Source: JAKEGK01 sp036507695
GTDB lineage: Bacteria > Pseudomonadota > Gammaproteobacteria > SZUA-152
DNA length: 32,196 nucleotides
Assembly (NCBI GenBank): GCA_036507695.1
Contig: DATCIR010000274.1
Coordinates: forward strand, 1 to 32,196
Direction: 5' to 3'
The notes below the pieces were generated by a model that made no database searches, had not been told where the DNA came from, and worked only from the letters and a program-made list of their open reading frames with translations. The position numbers and the translations under genes are program-made. Positions 8,500 to 16,301 of this stretch are shown piece by piece (positions within the stretch are counted from its first letter, which is position 1; each line of letters begins with the position of its first letter).

Positions 8500-10041
8500 T
8501 TACCAGGTACTGCTGGACTTGAATTTCTCGATGGTCCGCTTGATACCCGCGGCGATTTCGTCATTGTAATCGCCGCTGTCATTGATCTTTTTCAGCAAAT
8601 CAGCGGCATTGGCTTTGATATAGGCGTGCAAGGCGGCTTCGAAATCAACGACCTTATTCACCTTCACGTCATCCAGAAAACCTTCGTTGGCGGCGTATAA
8701 CGAAAACGCCATTTCACCGATGGTCAGCGGCGAATATTGTTTTTGTTTCATGAGTTCGGTAACGCGCTGCCCGCGATCGATCTGGTTACGGGTCGCTTCA
8801 TCCAGGTCCGAGGCAAACTGCGCGAACGCCGCCAGTTCACGGTATTGCGCCAGGTCAAGACGCACGCCGCCACCCAGTTTCTTGATAACCTTGGTTTGCG
8901 CCGCGCCGCCTACCCGCGATACCGACAGGCCGGCGTTGATCGCGGGACGGATACCGGCGTTAAAGAGGTCGGTTTCCAGGAAAATCTGGCCGTCGGTGAT
9001 GGAAATAACATTGGTCGGCACGAAAGCGGATACATCGCCGGCCTGGGTTTCGATAATGGGTAACGCGGTCAAGGAACCGGTTTTGCCTTTCACTTTGCCA
9101 TTGGTAATTTTTTCGACGTAGTCGGCATTAATACGCGCCGCGCGCTCCAGCAAGCGGGAGTGCAAATAAAATACATCGCCCGGATACGCTTCACGGCCCG
9201 GCGGACGGCGCAATAACAGGGAAACCTGGCGATAGGCCCAGGCCTGCTTGGTCAAATCATCATAAATAATCAGCGCGTCTTCGCCGCGGTCACGGAAGTA
9301 TTCACCCATGGAACAGCCGGAGTATGGCGCGATGTATTGCAGCGCCGCGGAATCAGAGGCCGCCGCCGCGACCACAATGGTGTGGCCCATGGCGCCATGT
9401 TCTTCCAGCTTGTGCACCACGTTGGCGATACTCGACGCCTTCTGGCCAATCGCAACGTAGATACATTTAATACCGGTGCCTTTCTGGTTAATGATGGCGT
9501 CAACCGCAACGGCGGTTTTGCCGGTCTGGCGGTCACCGATGATCAATTCGCGCTGGCCACGCCCGATGGGCACCATGGAGTCGATGGCTTTTAACCCGGT
9601 TTGCACCGGCTGGCTGACGGATTGACGGGCGATAACACCGGGTGCCACTTTTTCAATCGGCGAAGTGAGTTGGGTCGCCACCGGACCTTTACCATCGATC
9701 GGCACGCCCAGCGAATTTACCACGCGGCCCAGCAAGGCTTCACCGACGGGCACTTCGAGAATGCGGCTGGTGCATTGCACCTTGTCGCCTTCGGTGATGT
9801 GCTCGTAGGAACCCAGCACCACGGCGCCCACGGAATCACGCTCCAGGTTCAACGCCATGCCGAAGGTGTTGCCCGGGAACTGGATCATTTCCCCCAGCAT
9901 CACATCGGACAAGCCATGAATGCGCACGATACCGTCGGTAACGCTGACGACCGTGCCTTCATTACTGGCTTCGGTTTTTACCTCGAAGTTTTTAATACGT
10001 TCCTTGATTAGCTCGCTGATTTCGGATGGATTTAATTGCAT
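8500..10041 (-). CDS. atpA: F1Fo ATP synthase subunit alpha
   Basis: The alpha subunit is the non-catalytic nucleotide-binding partner of beta in the F1 hexamer. It has 513 residues, exactly the E. coli length. The P-loop GDRQTGKT falls at 169-176, as in E. coli. LIIYDDLTKQAWAYRQVSLL and RRPPGREAYPGDVFYLHSRL are the conserved alpha signatures. The arginine finger region is in VSRVGGAAQTKVIKKL. The start is supported by the MQLNPSEIS N-terminus typical of gammaproteobacteria. Confidence 0.98.
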   Translation of the reverse strand: MQLNPSEISELIKERIKNFEVKTEASNEGTVVSVTDGIVRIHGLSDVMLGEMIQFPGNTFGMALNLERDSVGAVVLGSYEHITEGDKVQCTSRILEVPVGEALLGRVVNSLGVPIDGKGPVATQLTSPIEKVAPGVIARQSVSQPVQTGLKAIDSMVPIGRGQRELIIGDRQTGKTAVAVDAIINQKGTGIKCIYVAIGQKASSIANVVHKLEEHGAMGHTIVVAAAASDSAALQYIAPYSGCSMGEYFRDRGEDALIIYDDLTKQAWAYRQVSLLLRRPPGREAYPGDVFYLHSRLLERAARINADYVEKITNGKVKGKTGSLTALPIIETQAGDVSAFVPTNVISITDGQIFLETDLFNAGIRPAINAGLSVSRVGGAAQTKVIKKLGGGVRLDLAQYRELAAFAQFASDLDEATRNQIDRGQRVTELMKQKQYSPLTIGEMAFSLYAANEGFLDDVKVNKVVDFEAALHAYIKANAADLLKKINDSGDYNDEIAAGIKRTIEKFKSSSTW

Positions 10042-10067
10042 TGCATATTCCCCTCGGGAGCCTGGCG

Positions 10068-10604
10068 TTAACGCGCCAGCTCTATGGAAAGTTTTTGAAT
10101 CTGACTCTTCGTGGATCCGTCGATCACCAGGTCGCCGGCCTTGATAACGGCGCCACCCAGCAGCGTGGGATCCACCCGGCAGGACAGGGTAACCTCCCGC
10201 CCCAGGCGTGCTTTTAACTTTTCGGCAATTTGTTTTTGCTGCGCCGCGCTCACTTCAAACGCCGAAATCACTTCGGCGTCGATGGTTTTTTCCGCTTCGG
10301 CGCGCAGCGTTTCATATTGCGCGGCGATTTCATCCAGCAGGGACAAACGGCGGTTTTCCGCCAGCAGCTTGATCAGGTTTTTACCTTCGGCGGAGAACTT
10401 GCCAACGCATACATCTATAATCAGCTGCGCGCCCTGACTCTTGCTGACATTGGTGTTACTGATTATCGCCCGCATGTCGCCGTGCATGGCAACCGCCGCC
10501 GCGATTTGCAGCATATCCGACCAGGCTTTCAATTGTTTTTGTTCCCTGGCGAGCGCAAACACGGCTTCAGCATAAGGACGGGCGATGGTTGATTTCTCTG
10601 CCAT
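10068..10604 (-). CDS. atpH: F1Fo ATP synthase subunit delta
   Basis: The delta subunit (OSCP homologue) joins the peripheral stalk to the top of F1. The 178 residues match the family (177 in E. coli). The N-terminal helical bundle begins with STIARPYAEAVFALA, the conserved signature. The C-terminal part carries EVTLSCRVDPTLLGGAVIKA and VIDGSTKSQIQKLSIEL, also conserved. It is in standard order between atpF and atpA, 26 bases upstream of atpA. Confidence 0.96.
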   Translation of the reverse strand: MAEKSTIARPYAEAVFALAREQKQLKAWSDMLQIAAAVAMHGDMRAIISNTNVSKSQGAQLIIDVCVGKFSAEGKNLIKLLAENRRLSLLDEIAAQYETLRAEAEKTIDAEVISAFEVSAAQQKQIAEKLKARLGREVTLSCRVDPTLLGGAVIKAGDLVIDGSTKSQIQKLSIELAR

Positions 10605-10613
10605 GGTAGCCCC

Positions 10614-11084
10614 TTAAATCTCGGCCGCCAGCTGGCTTAATAATTTATCGTGAGCCTTGGCGTCGATTTGCTGCTTCAGCACTTTTTCCGCGCCGGCAAT
10701 CGCGATCCTGCCCACCTGGATGCGCAAATGCTCCCGGGCCTGATTGACGCCGCGTTCAATTTCGGCTTCCGCCGCGGCCTTGATGCGCTCCGCTTCAGCC
10801 TTGGCGTTTACTTTTGCTTCTTCTTCTATTTCCTTGGCGCGCCGTTGTGCCTGCGCAATGATATCGGCCGCTTTATGCCTGGACTCATCCAGCAATTCCG
10901 CCGCGCGTTTTTCCGCGTTAGCCTGCTCCCGTTTGCCGCGTTCGCCGGCCGCAAGACCGTCAGCGATGCGCTTTTGGCGAGCCTCCAACAGCCCCGTCAT
11001 CGGCTTCCACATCACTTTATTGACAAACCAAATCAACAGGATGAAGGCGAGCATTTGCGCGATAAGTGTTACGGTAATGTTCAC
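10614..11084 (-). CDS. atpF: F1Fo ATP synthase subunit b
   Basis: Subunit b forms the membrane-anchored dimeric peripheral stalk. I place the start at the GTG at 11084-11082. It follows AGGAG with eight bases between, and the resulting 156-residue protein has the E. coli length. A longer open frame to 11117 begins upstream of that ribosome site and would add eleven residues with no family support. One N-terminal membrane segment (NITVTLIAQMLAFILLIWFV) is followed by a long charged amphipathic helix rich in A, E, K and R, typical of the right-handed coiled coil. The C-terminus ends before atpH by nine bases. Confidence 0.95.
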   Translation of the reverse strand: MNITVTLIAQMLAFILLIWFVNKVMWKPMTGLLEARQKRIADGLAAGERGKREQANAEKRAAELLDESRHKAADIIAQAQRRAKEIEEEAKVNAKAEAERIKAAAEAEIERGVNQAREHLRIQVGRIAIAGAEKVLKQQIDAKAHDKLLSQLAAEI

Positions 11085-11144
11085 TGTGTTCGCTCCTCTT
11101 CTTGGCTGCATCCGCATGGCGCGGAATGAAAACCGCTGAATGTT

Positions 11145-11438
11145 TTAGCCACCTAAAGCGGAAATTGCCGCCTGTGTCGCGCCGATGAACGGATTGGCGA
11201 ACAGGAACCACATGGCGAATGCCAGAATGATGAACGGGAACGATTCCATCAAGCCCGCGAAGATAAACATGTTGGTCATTAACTGCGGACGCATTTCCGG
11301 CTGACGCGCAATACCTTCGAGGGTTTTGGCGCAAATCAAACCCCAGCCGATTGCTGAGCCCAAACCGGCGGCTGCCAGGATCACGCCAACACCCACCGCG
11401 GTATAAGCATAGATAGTTGCAATCAATTCTGCTGACAT
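11145..11438 (-). CDS. atpE: F1Fo ATP synthase subunit c
   Basis: Subunit c forms the proton-carrying rotor ring. It has 97 residues, longer than the 79 of E. coli, with extra residues at both ends. Two membrane helices flank the polar loop ARQPE. The ion-binding carboxylate is Glu65 in FAGLMESFPFI, where E. coli has Asp61. The residue aligned with the sodium-ligand glutamine of Ilyobacter is Trp32, so proton coupling is expected. A strong AAGGAGAG ribosome site stands five bases before the ATG, fitting the high copy number needed. A 13-bp tandem repeat lies in its leader. Confidence 0.96.
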   Translation of the reverse strand: MSAELIATIYAYTAVGVGVILAAAGLGSAIGWGLICAKTLEGIARQPEMRPQLMTNMFIFAGLMESFPFIILAFAMWFLFANPFIGATQAAISALGG

Positions 11439-11554
11439 TGTTACTCTCCTTAACGATAAAAAATTATGAATTTAAAAACTGAGCCGGAATATTATGCCTA
11501 ACTATTGTTATCTGTAATTGTTATCTGTAATTTTTGTCTGTGCTTTGTGTGCTT

Positions 11555-11606
11555 TGTGTGCTGTTGTTGTGTGCTGTTGTTGTGTGCTGTTGTTGTGTGC
11601 TGTTGT
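11555..11606. repeat. Tandem repeat, four exact 13-bp units, between atpB and atpE
   Basis: TGTGTGCTGTTGT is repeated four times without mismatch at 11555-11567, 11568-11580, 11581-11593 and 11594-11606, preceded by two shorter degenerate units (11541-11554). In the atp transcript (minus strand) the unit reads ACAACAGCACACA, an A/C-rich stretch with little pairing potential, about 115 bases before the atpE start. It lies inside the operon and outside any gene. Confidence 0.9.
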
Positions 11607-11679
11607 TGGCGGTTGTTTGTTGGCCGTTGCTTGTTAACCGCTGTTATCTGCATTCGTCCAACTTATCCATTATTGATGG

Positions 11680-12540
11680 TCAATGGTCCGCCGTGTGCGC
11701 CATGCTTAAATAAACAATAGTCAGCACCATGAAAATAAACGCCTGCAAGGTAATAACCAGAATATGAAATAACAACCAACCCAAATCCAGCACCACTTGC
11801 AGCGGGAACCAGATTAACAGGCCAACGCCCAGGGTCGCCCCCCCGGCCAGCAGCGCAATCAACAGGAACACCAGTTCACCGGCGAACATGTTGCCGAACA
11901 AACGCAGGCCCAGGCTTAAGGGTTTGGCCAGCTCTTCAATGGCGGTCATGGCGACATTGACGGGAACCAGGAATTTTCCGAATGGATGGAATAAAAACAT
12001 TTTGAGATAACCGACCGGGCCTTTCACTTTTAAGTTGTAGAAGATGATCAGCAGGAAAACGCTAAAGGACATGGCGAACGTGGTATTCAAGTCGGTGGTC
12101 GGCACCACTTTTAAATAATGAATTCCGAACCAGCCGGCGATTATCGGCAGCAGATCCACCGGAATCAAATCCATGAAGTTCATCAGCCAGACCCAGACAA
12201 AAATGGTAAGCGCCATGGGGGCAATGACCGGCGGCGCGTGGGGAAAGCCGTCTTTGATTTGGCCTTGCACGAAATCCAGAATGGATTCGACAAAATTTTG
12301 AAAGCCGCCCGGTACGCCGTCCGTCATGCGTTTCACCAGCCACGCACTGCCGAGCAACATTAATAGACCGAGGAAAAGACTGAAGAATATCGTATCGACG
12401 TGAAACGCCCAGAAGCCGGCGGTTTGATGGGTGACAGGGTCGCAATCGGGGCCAACACACCAATTGGTAAGATGGTGTTGAATATATTCAACCGTGCCAC
12501 CACCGGAGGAACTTTGTGCAGTTTCAGATGCTTGACTCAA
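11680..12540 (-). CDS. atpB: F1Fo ATP synthase subunit a
   Basis: Subunit a forms the stationary half-channels for protons against the c ring in the inner membrane. It has 286 residues (271 in E. coli). At least five hydrophobic segments are visible. The essential arginine is R213 in SLGLRLFGNMFAGELVFLL (R210 in E. coli). NFMDLIPVDLLP and the C-terminal HILVITLQAFIFMVLTIVYL are conserved. The N-terminal 40 residues are polar and contain two cysteines, C28 and C33, a somewhat extended periplasmic start. The gap to atpE is unusually long (241 bases) and holds the tandem repeat. Confidence 0.97.
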   Translation of the reverse strand: MSQASETAQSSSGGGTVEYIQHHLTNWCVGPDCDPVTHQTAGFWAFHVDTIFFSLFLGLLMLLGSAWLVKRMTDGVPGGFQNFVESILDFVQGQIKDGFPHAPPVIAPMALTIFVWVWLMNFMDLIPVDLLPIIAGWFGIHYLKVVPTTDLNTTFAMSFSVFLLIIFYNLKVKGPVGYLKMFLFHPFGKFLVPVNVAMTAIEELAKPLSLGLRLFGNMFAGELVFLLIALLAGGATLGVGLLIWFPLQVVLDLGWLLFHILVITLQAFIFMVLTIVYLSMAHTADH

Positions 12541-12618
12541 CGATTGACCCTCAACTTATTTTTTTTCAAAAGCGTCGTCTTATTGGCTCACTCACGTCTC
12601 TGGCTCAGGCGTTCTGGC

Positions 12619-12999
12619 TCAGGCATTGTTGAATCGGGAACCGATTACGTAACTTAACTGCGCTAATGCAAATCCGGTACACATGGCGATAGGATCCAGT
12701 TTGAATGCCGCGATTCCCGTCGCCAACAAGCCGAGTACTAACAAAAACCGTTGCGCGGCGCCCGCCAATAGCATCCGCATGCTTTTGCCTGGATTATTTT
12801 TGGCGGCCTCGCTCGCTCTTTTAATGCCCCACAATAAAAGCATTGAGATACAGAGGCTTGCCAATCCGCCGTACAAAGCGGCCACCGCTTCCCAGGCACC
12901 TTTCCAGAGAAAAACCGCGGCGGCGAGCACACTGATGACCAGTTGCGTACTGATTACCCCACGCGCCTTGGCGGTTAATTCGGGCTCAGCTATTTTCAA
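12619..12999 (-). CDS. atpI: ATP synthase subunit I (AtpI)
   Basis: AtpI is a small membrane protein encoded first or second in atp operons. It is not part of the finished enzyme, and in several bacteria it assists c-ring assembly. The 126 residues show four hydrophobic segments: ISTQLVISVLAAAVFL, AVAALYGGLASLCISMLLLW, FLLVLGLLATGIAAF and CTGFALAQLSYVIG. The charged linker between the second and third carries RASEAAKNNPGKSMR. Its start overlaps the end of atpZ by four bases (ATGA), which implies translational coupling. Confidence 0.85.
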   Translation of the reverse strand: MKIAEPELTAKARGVISTQLVISVLAAAVFLWKGAWEAVAALYGGLASLCISMLLLWGIKRASEAAKNNPGKSMRMLLAGAAQRFLLVLGLLATGIAAFKLDPIAMCTGFALAQLSYVIGSRFNNA

Positions 13000-13202
13000 T
13001 GCAACTCCGGGTCACTTAAAACTTTATAAGCTTTTAGAATGCCGCCGATAAAACCCAACAGGCCAAAACTCAATAAGAAAACAGGCTGCGTATCAAACAG
13101 GACGTCAACGCCATAGCCTAACAAAAATCCAGCCAGCACCATTGACGTTAACAATGAACCTACGCTGATTAACAGCAGGCCCGGACCCTTGGCCTTTTTC
13201 AT
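12996..13202 (-). CDS. atpZ: AtpZ-like small membrane protein (AtpZ/AtpI family)
   Basis: This protein of about 68 residues has two membrane segments (LLLISVGSLLTSMVLAGFLL and the VFLLSFGLLGFIGGI region), a short loop with GYGVDVLFDT, and a charged C-terminus. This is the pattern of AtpZ (ATPase_gene1) proteins, which sit at the head of atp operons and are linked to Mg/Ca handling or c-ring assembly. I prefer the ATG at 13202 over the TTG at 13217, because the promoter predicted just upstream would start transcription near 13225 and leave almost no leader for the TTG. It overlaps atpI by four bases. Confidence 0.75.
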   Translation of the reverse strand: MKKAKGPGLLLISVGSLLTSMVLAGFLLGYGVDVLFDTQPVFLLSFGLLGFIGGILKAYKVLSDPELH

Positions 13203-13224
13203 TGCAGCCACATCCAAAAAATTA

Positions 13225-13260
13225 GGGGCGAAGTATACCTTTCACGCAATCTTTCAGCAA
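13225..13260 (-). promoter_or_regulatory. Sigma-70 type promoter of the atp operon
   Basis: On the minus strand TTGCTG (CAGCAA at 13255-13260) and TATACT (AGTATA at 13232-13237) are separated by exactly 17 bases. Transcription would start near 13225, about 23 bases before the atpZ ATG. It lies between the parB-side terminator and atpZ, where an operon promoter is needed. Confidence 0.65.
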
Positions 13261-13272
13261 GGGACACGGATT

Positions 13273-13303
13273 TAAAAAAACAAGTCATTTTTTAATGACT
13301 TGT
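13273..13303 (-). terminator. Rho-independent terminator between parB and the atp operon
   Basis: ACAAGTCATT at 13280-13289 pairs perfectly with AATGACTTGT at 13294-13303 around a four-base loop. On the minus strand it is followed by a seven-T run (A-run 13274-13280). It probably ends the mnmG-rsmG-parA-parB transcript. The parB stop is about 500 bases upstream, with a repeat block in between. Confidence 0.85.
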
Positions 13304-13329
13304 TGTTCATGGTTATAACCCGGCTTTAA

Positions 13330-13357
13330 CCCGCATTTCTCACCAGGTGGCCGCTAA
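13330..13357. repeat. Dispersed repeat end, copy 1
   Basis: The 28 bases starting CCCGCATTTCTCACCA and ending GGCCGCTAA match 31962-31989 with only two differences. At the other location the same motif forms one end of an element bounded by inverted TTTCTCACCA. Here only one end is seen, so this may be a remnant. Confidence 0.75.
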
Positions 13358-13694
13358 ATTGTTATTTAATTGTAACTGCTCGCCCCCCCCCTTTGCACTT
13401 TGCGGTGTTCAGTTACACCCCGGCAAAGCAGCCCGTTGGGGTGCGCAAAGCGAACCCCAACCGAGTCTGGCAGGGTATGTTGCGCAGCAACGCACCATTC
13501 CGTGTTCGTGACGGCTGGTGCGTGCGCAGGGTGGGCACCGCCCACCAATAAAGCCTGTCAAAACGCACGAATGGTGGGCGATGCCCACCCTACGCACTGT
13601 TAAAGTAAGGTTGCAAAAACAGATTCTAAGCCGCTGATTTAGAGTCAGTGATCGTGCGGCAGTAGCACCGCGGTTATTTAATTGTTATTTAATT
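13357..13694. repeat. Nested palindromic repeat block with 15-bp flanking direct repeats
   Basis: The stretch holds no gene. AATTGTTATTTAATT occurs at 13357-13371 and again at 13680-13694, bracketing about 308 bases of different, G/C-rich composition. Inside are a C-run at 13383-13391, a hairpin GTTGGGG/CCCCAAC (13435-13441 and 13455-13461), and a larger inverted repeat. The larger one has 26-base arms at 13522-13547 and 13572-13597, matching at 24 of 26 positions around GGTGGGC/GCCCACC. Small open frames here are by-products of the palindromes. It looks like MITE-type or intergenic repeat units inserted between parB and its terminator. Confidence 0.7.
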
Positions 13695-13726
13695 AACAAC
13701 GCAGCTATAAGCAAAGCGCCCGGGAT

Positions 13727-13754
13727 GTTGCATTACATTAGTTGCATTACATTA
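13727..13754. repeat. Tandem 14-bp direct repeat downstream of parB
   Basis: GTTGCATTACATTA occurs twice head to tail at 13727-13740 and 13741-13754. It is followed by two related degenerate units (AATGTTGCGCTA, AATGTTGCATTA) up to about 13779. It lies 20-75 bases after the parB stop, outside any gene. Confidence 0.8.
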
Positions 13755-13801
13755 AATGTTGCGCTAAATGTTGCATTAAACAATGCAGTTAAAGGAAATG
13801 A

Positions 13802-14731
13802 TTACTTGATATGGGCGAGTATGCCATCCAGTTCATCGAGACTGTTGTAATGCACAACCAGTTTGCCCTTACCATTATTGGCATGTTGCAATGCAACCTT
13901 GGCGCCCAGTTTTTCCCCCAGCTCATCCTGTAAACGTTGAATATTCGGATCAATGGCTTTGTGCATTGCGGTTTTCACCGCAGTGGAATCGCGCAAGTGG
14001 TTGACCAGCTGCTCGGTTTCCCGCACGGATAGACCCCGGGCCGCCACGTCGCGGCCCGCCTTGCTTTGCTTGTCGCCTTCGAGCGTCAATAAGGCGCGGG
14101 CGTGCCCCATTTCCAGATCACCGTTTTCCAATAGCACACGCACGTCCGGGTTCAAGGACAGCAGCCGCAGCAGATTGGTCACCGCCGCGCGGGACCGTCC
14201 CACCGCGTCGGCGGCCTGTTGATGGGTTAATTCAAATTCCTCGATGAGACGCTGCAGGGCGCTGGCTTCTTCGATGGGATTGAGATTTTCGCGCTGGATG
14301 TTCTCAATGAGGGCCATGGCGATGGCCGCTTCATCGGGTACGTCACGGATAACCGCCGGTACTTCATGCAGTTCGGCCAGTTGCGCGGCACGCCAGCGGC
14401 GCTCGCCGGCGATAATCTCGTAACGTCCGCCATCGATTCTGCGCACCACGATCGGTTGCAGCATGCCCTGCGCTTTGATCGAGTTGGCCAGATCCTGCAG
14501 GCTGTCCTGATGCATGTCGGTACGCGGCTGGTATTTGCCGGGTTGGAGCAGGTCAACGGGCAATTCTTTCAAATCACCGGTTTTGGGTATGGGATGAGAG
14601 TGTTCGGAAAATTCCTGCAGGCCGTTGGGGCTGATTGTTTGTGTTACATCGGATGTATTCCTGGCGCTTCCTCCTATTCCCCCTAACAGTGCGTCCAGTC
14701 CGCGCCCTAATCCACGCTTTTTTGCCACCAT
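13802..14731 (-). CDS. parB: Chromosome partitioning protein ParB
   Basis: ParB is the CTP-dependent clamp that loads at parS sites and works with ParA in origin segregation. The 309-residue protein starts with the KKRGLGRGLDALLGG end that contacts ParA. The CTP-binding core follows, with QPRTDM, GERRWRAA at 109-116 and LIENIQREN at 141-149. The helix-turn-helix is at about 168-191 (THQQAADAVGRSRAAVTNLL), and the C-terminal dimerisation domain ends the protein. It lies 36 bases after parA. I found no parS palindrome by eye in this window, so its sites are probably nearer the origin. Confidence 0.96.
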   Translation of the reverse strand: MVAKKRGLGRGLDALLGGIGGSARNTSDVTQTISPNGLQEFSEHSHPIPKTGDLKELPVDLLQPGKYQPRTDMHQDSLQDLANSIKAQGMLQPIVVRRIDGGRYEIIAGERRWRAAQLAELHEVPAVIRDVPDEAAIAMALIENIQRENLNPIEEASALQRLIEEFELTHQQAADAVGRSRAAVTNLLRLLSLNPDVRVLLENGDLEMGHARALLTLEGDKQSKAGRDVAARGLSVRETEQLVNHLRDSTAVKTAMHKAIDPNIQRLQDELGEKLGAKVALQHANNGKGKLVVHYNSLDELDGILAHIK

Positions 14732-14767
14732 ACGTTGTTACCTATTCCCGTTATTTTAATTATAAAA

Positions 14768-15568
14768 TTATATCGATGAAGCTTGCGGCTGGCTTTGCGA
14801 CACGCTTTGTTCACGCCGCACGATTTCCCCCGCCAGCGCCAGGTACGCTTGCGCGCCACGCGACGTCTTATCATAAATCAGTACCGGAACACCATGACTG
14901 GGCGCTTCCGCCAAACGGATATTCCTCGGAATCACCGTGCGATACAGCCGGTCACCAAAATATTGTTGTAACTGCTGGGTGACGTCGTAAGACAAGCGGT
15001 TGCGCGGATCGTACATCGTACGCAGTAAGCCTTCGATCTTGAGATAAGGATTCAGGTTACTGCGTATTTGTTCAATGGTATTAACCAAGGCGGTTAATCC
15101 TTCCAGGGCGTAGTACTCACACTGCATGGGTATCAACACCGATTGCGCCGCAACCAGGGCATTCAATGTCAACATGTTTAAAGACGGCGGGCAGTCGATA
15201 ATAATGTAATCGTAACGGTCTTCGATGAGCTGGATAGCGGCTTTGAGCTGGCGCTCGCGGTGACTGATACTTAACAATTCCACTTCGGCGGCCGTCAGGT
15301 CCGAGTTTGCTGGCAGCAGGTCATAACCCGCTTCTTCAGCGCGGATAATCGCCGACTGAATTTCAGCCTGACCCATCAGCACATCGTAACTGGAATATTG
15401 CAGAACCGATTTATCGATGCCGCTGCCCATGGTCGCATTGCCCTGGGGATCCATATCCAATAGCAGCACCCGGCGCCGGGTTGCCGCTAATGACGCGGCC
15501 AGATTTACACTCGTTGTGGTTTTCCCAACTCCACCTTTTTGATTAGCGATTGCTATGATTTTTCCCAT
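14768..15568 (-). CDS. parA: Chromosome partitioning ATPase ParA (Soj)
   Basis: ParA binds DNA in its ATP-bound dimer form and drives ParB-parS complexes apart. The deviant Walker A box KGGVGKTTTSVNLAA and VLLLDMDPQGNATMG are intact, and DYIIIDCPPSLNMLT gives the Walker B strand. I choose the ATG at 15568 (MGKIIAIANQKGG), which gives 265 residues, the usual Soj length. The open frame extends 14 residues further to 15610, but these have no family match. It follows rsmG by about 85 bases and leads into parB. Confidence 0.95.
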   Translation of the reverse strand: MGKIIAIANQKGGVGKTTTSVNLAASLAATRRRVLLLDMDPQGNATMGSGIDKSVLQYSSYDVLMGQAEIQSAIIRAEEAGYDLLPANSDLTAAEVELLSISHRERQLKAAIQLIEDRYDYIIIDCPPSLNMLTLNALVAAQSVLIPMQCEYYALEGLTALVNTIEQIRSNLNPYLKIEGLLRTMYDPRNRLSYDVTQQLQQYFGDRLYRTVIPRNIRLAEAPSHGVPVLIYDKTSRGAQAYLALAGEIVRREQSVSQSQPQASSI

Positions 15569-15653
15569 AGTGTCACGACCACCCAAAGTTGAGATTAATG
15601 AAGATATCATCGCACATTTTTTTGGTGATTACCTACTCTATTTAATTCGGATT

Positions 15654-16295
15654 TCAGGATTTGGCTAGCATGATTTCCACCAGATAACGCTCCGCTTCCA
15701 ATCCCCAATAATCAATTTTGTGCACCGCTTTGATTTCAAATGATTTTGGTATTTCCGAGATTTCCGCCTCGGGATAGCTGCCTTTCATCGCGAGTATTAC
15801 CGACTGGGCGCCGCATAATTGTGATGACCAGGACACAATTTGTGAAAGACTGGCCAGTGCTCGTGAAATAACCGAATCGAACGATTCAGCGGGATGATAG
15901 TCTTCGGCCCGCGCGCACACCACGTCCACATTACCGAGCTGCAGTTCCGCTTTGGCTTGCTGCAGAAAACGGGTTTTCTTGCGGTTGCTGTCCAGGAGCA
16001 CAAATTGGCATTCCGGCCTGGCAATGGCCAGTGGTATGCCCGGCAAACCCGCGCCGGCGCCAACATCGATCAGGCGGGCGCCGCGCAGGTAGGGCAGGAT
16101 CGATAAACTATCGATGATGTGCCGGGTCAGCATCTGCTGCGCATCGCGCACCGCGGTCAGGTTATAAACCCGGTTCCATTTAACCAGCAAGGCAATAAAG
16201 GCGAGCAATTGGGATTGTTGTTCCTGCGTTAGCCGCAGGTTAAGCGACTCCAGCCCGCGTTGTAATGGCGCTGCTAATGCTTGTGACCGGATCAA
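15654..16295 (-). CDS. rsmG: 16S rRNA (guanine-527-N7)-methyltransferase
   Basis: RsmG (GidB) methylates N7 of G527 in 16S rRNA using S-adenosylmethionine. The 213 residues match the family (207 in E. coli). WNRVYNLTAVRD near 40-51 and the SAM-binding DVGAGAGLPGIPLAIARPE at 77 onward are diagnostic. SRALASL and ILAMKGSYPEAEI form the later conserved blocks. It lies six bases after the DUF302 gene and upstream of parA, so it is part of the mnmG operon. Confidence 0.95.
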   Translation of the reverse strand: MIRSQALAAPLQRGLESLNLRLTQEQQSQLLAFIALLVKWNRVYNLTAVRDAQQMLTRHIIDSLSILPYLRGARLIDVGAGAGLPGIPLAIARPECQFVLLDSNRKKTRFLQQAKAELQLGNVDVVCARAEDYHPAESFDSVISRALASLSQIVSWSSQLCGAQSVILAMKGSYPEAEISEIPKSFEIKAVHKIDYWGLEAERYLVEIMLAKS

Positions 16296-16301
16296 GCGGA
16301 A

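Noticed and set aside
7880..8569. A 229-codon plus-strand frame across atpG
   Set aside because: It is the antisense of a perfectly conserved atpG and has no family resemblance.
11541..11606. Possible CRISPR-like array from regular spacing
   Set aside because: The units are 13 bp head to tail with no spacers, which makes a simple tandem repeat.
13366..13603. Three short open frames between parB and atpZ
   Set aside because: All are produced by the palindromic repeat block and read on both strands with mirrored sequences. None has a ribosome site.
13802..15568. parS sites within or near parAB
   Set aside because: No GTTTCACGTGAAAC- or GTTCCACGTGGAAC-like palindrome was found by eye. CACGTG cores elsewhere (for example near 2285 and 28811) lack the flanking arms.
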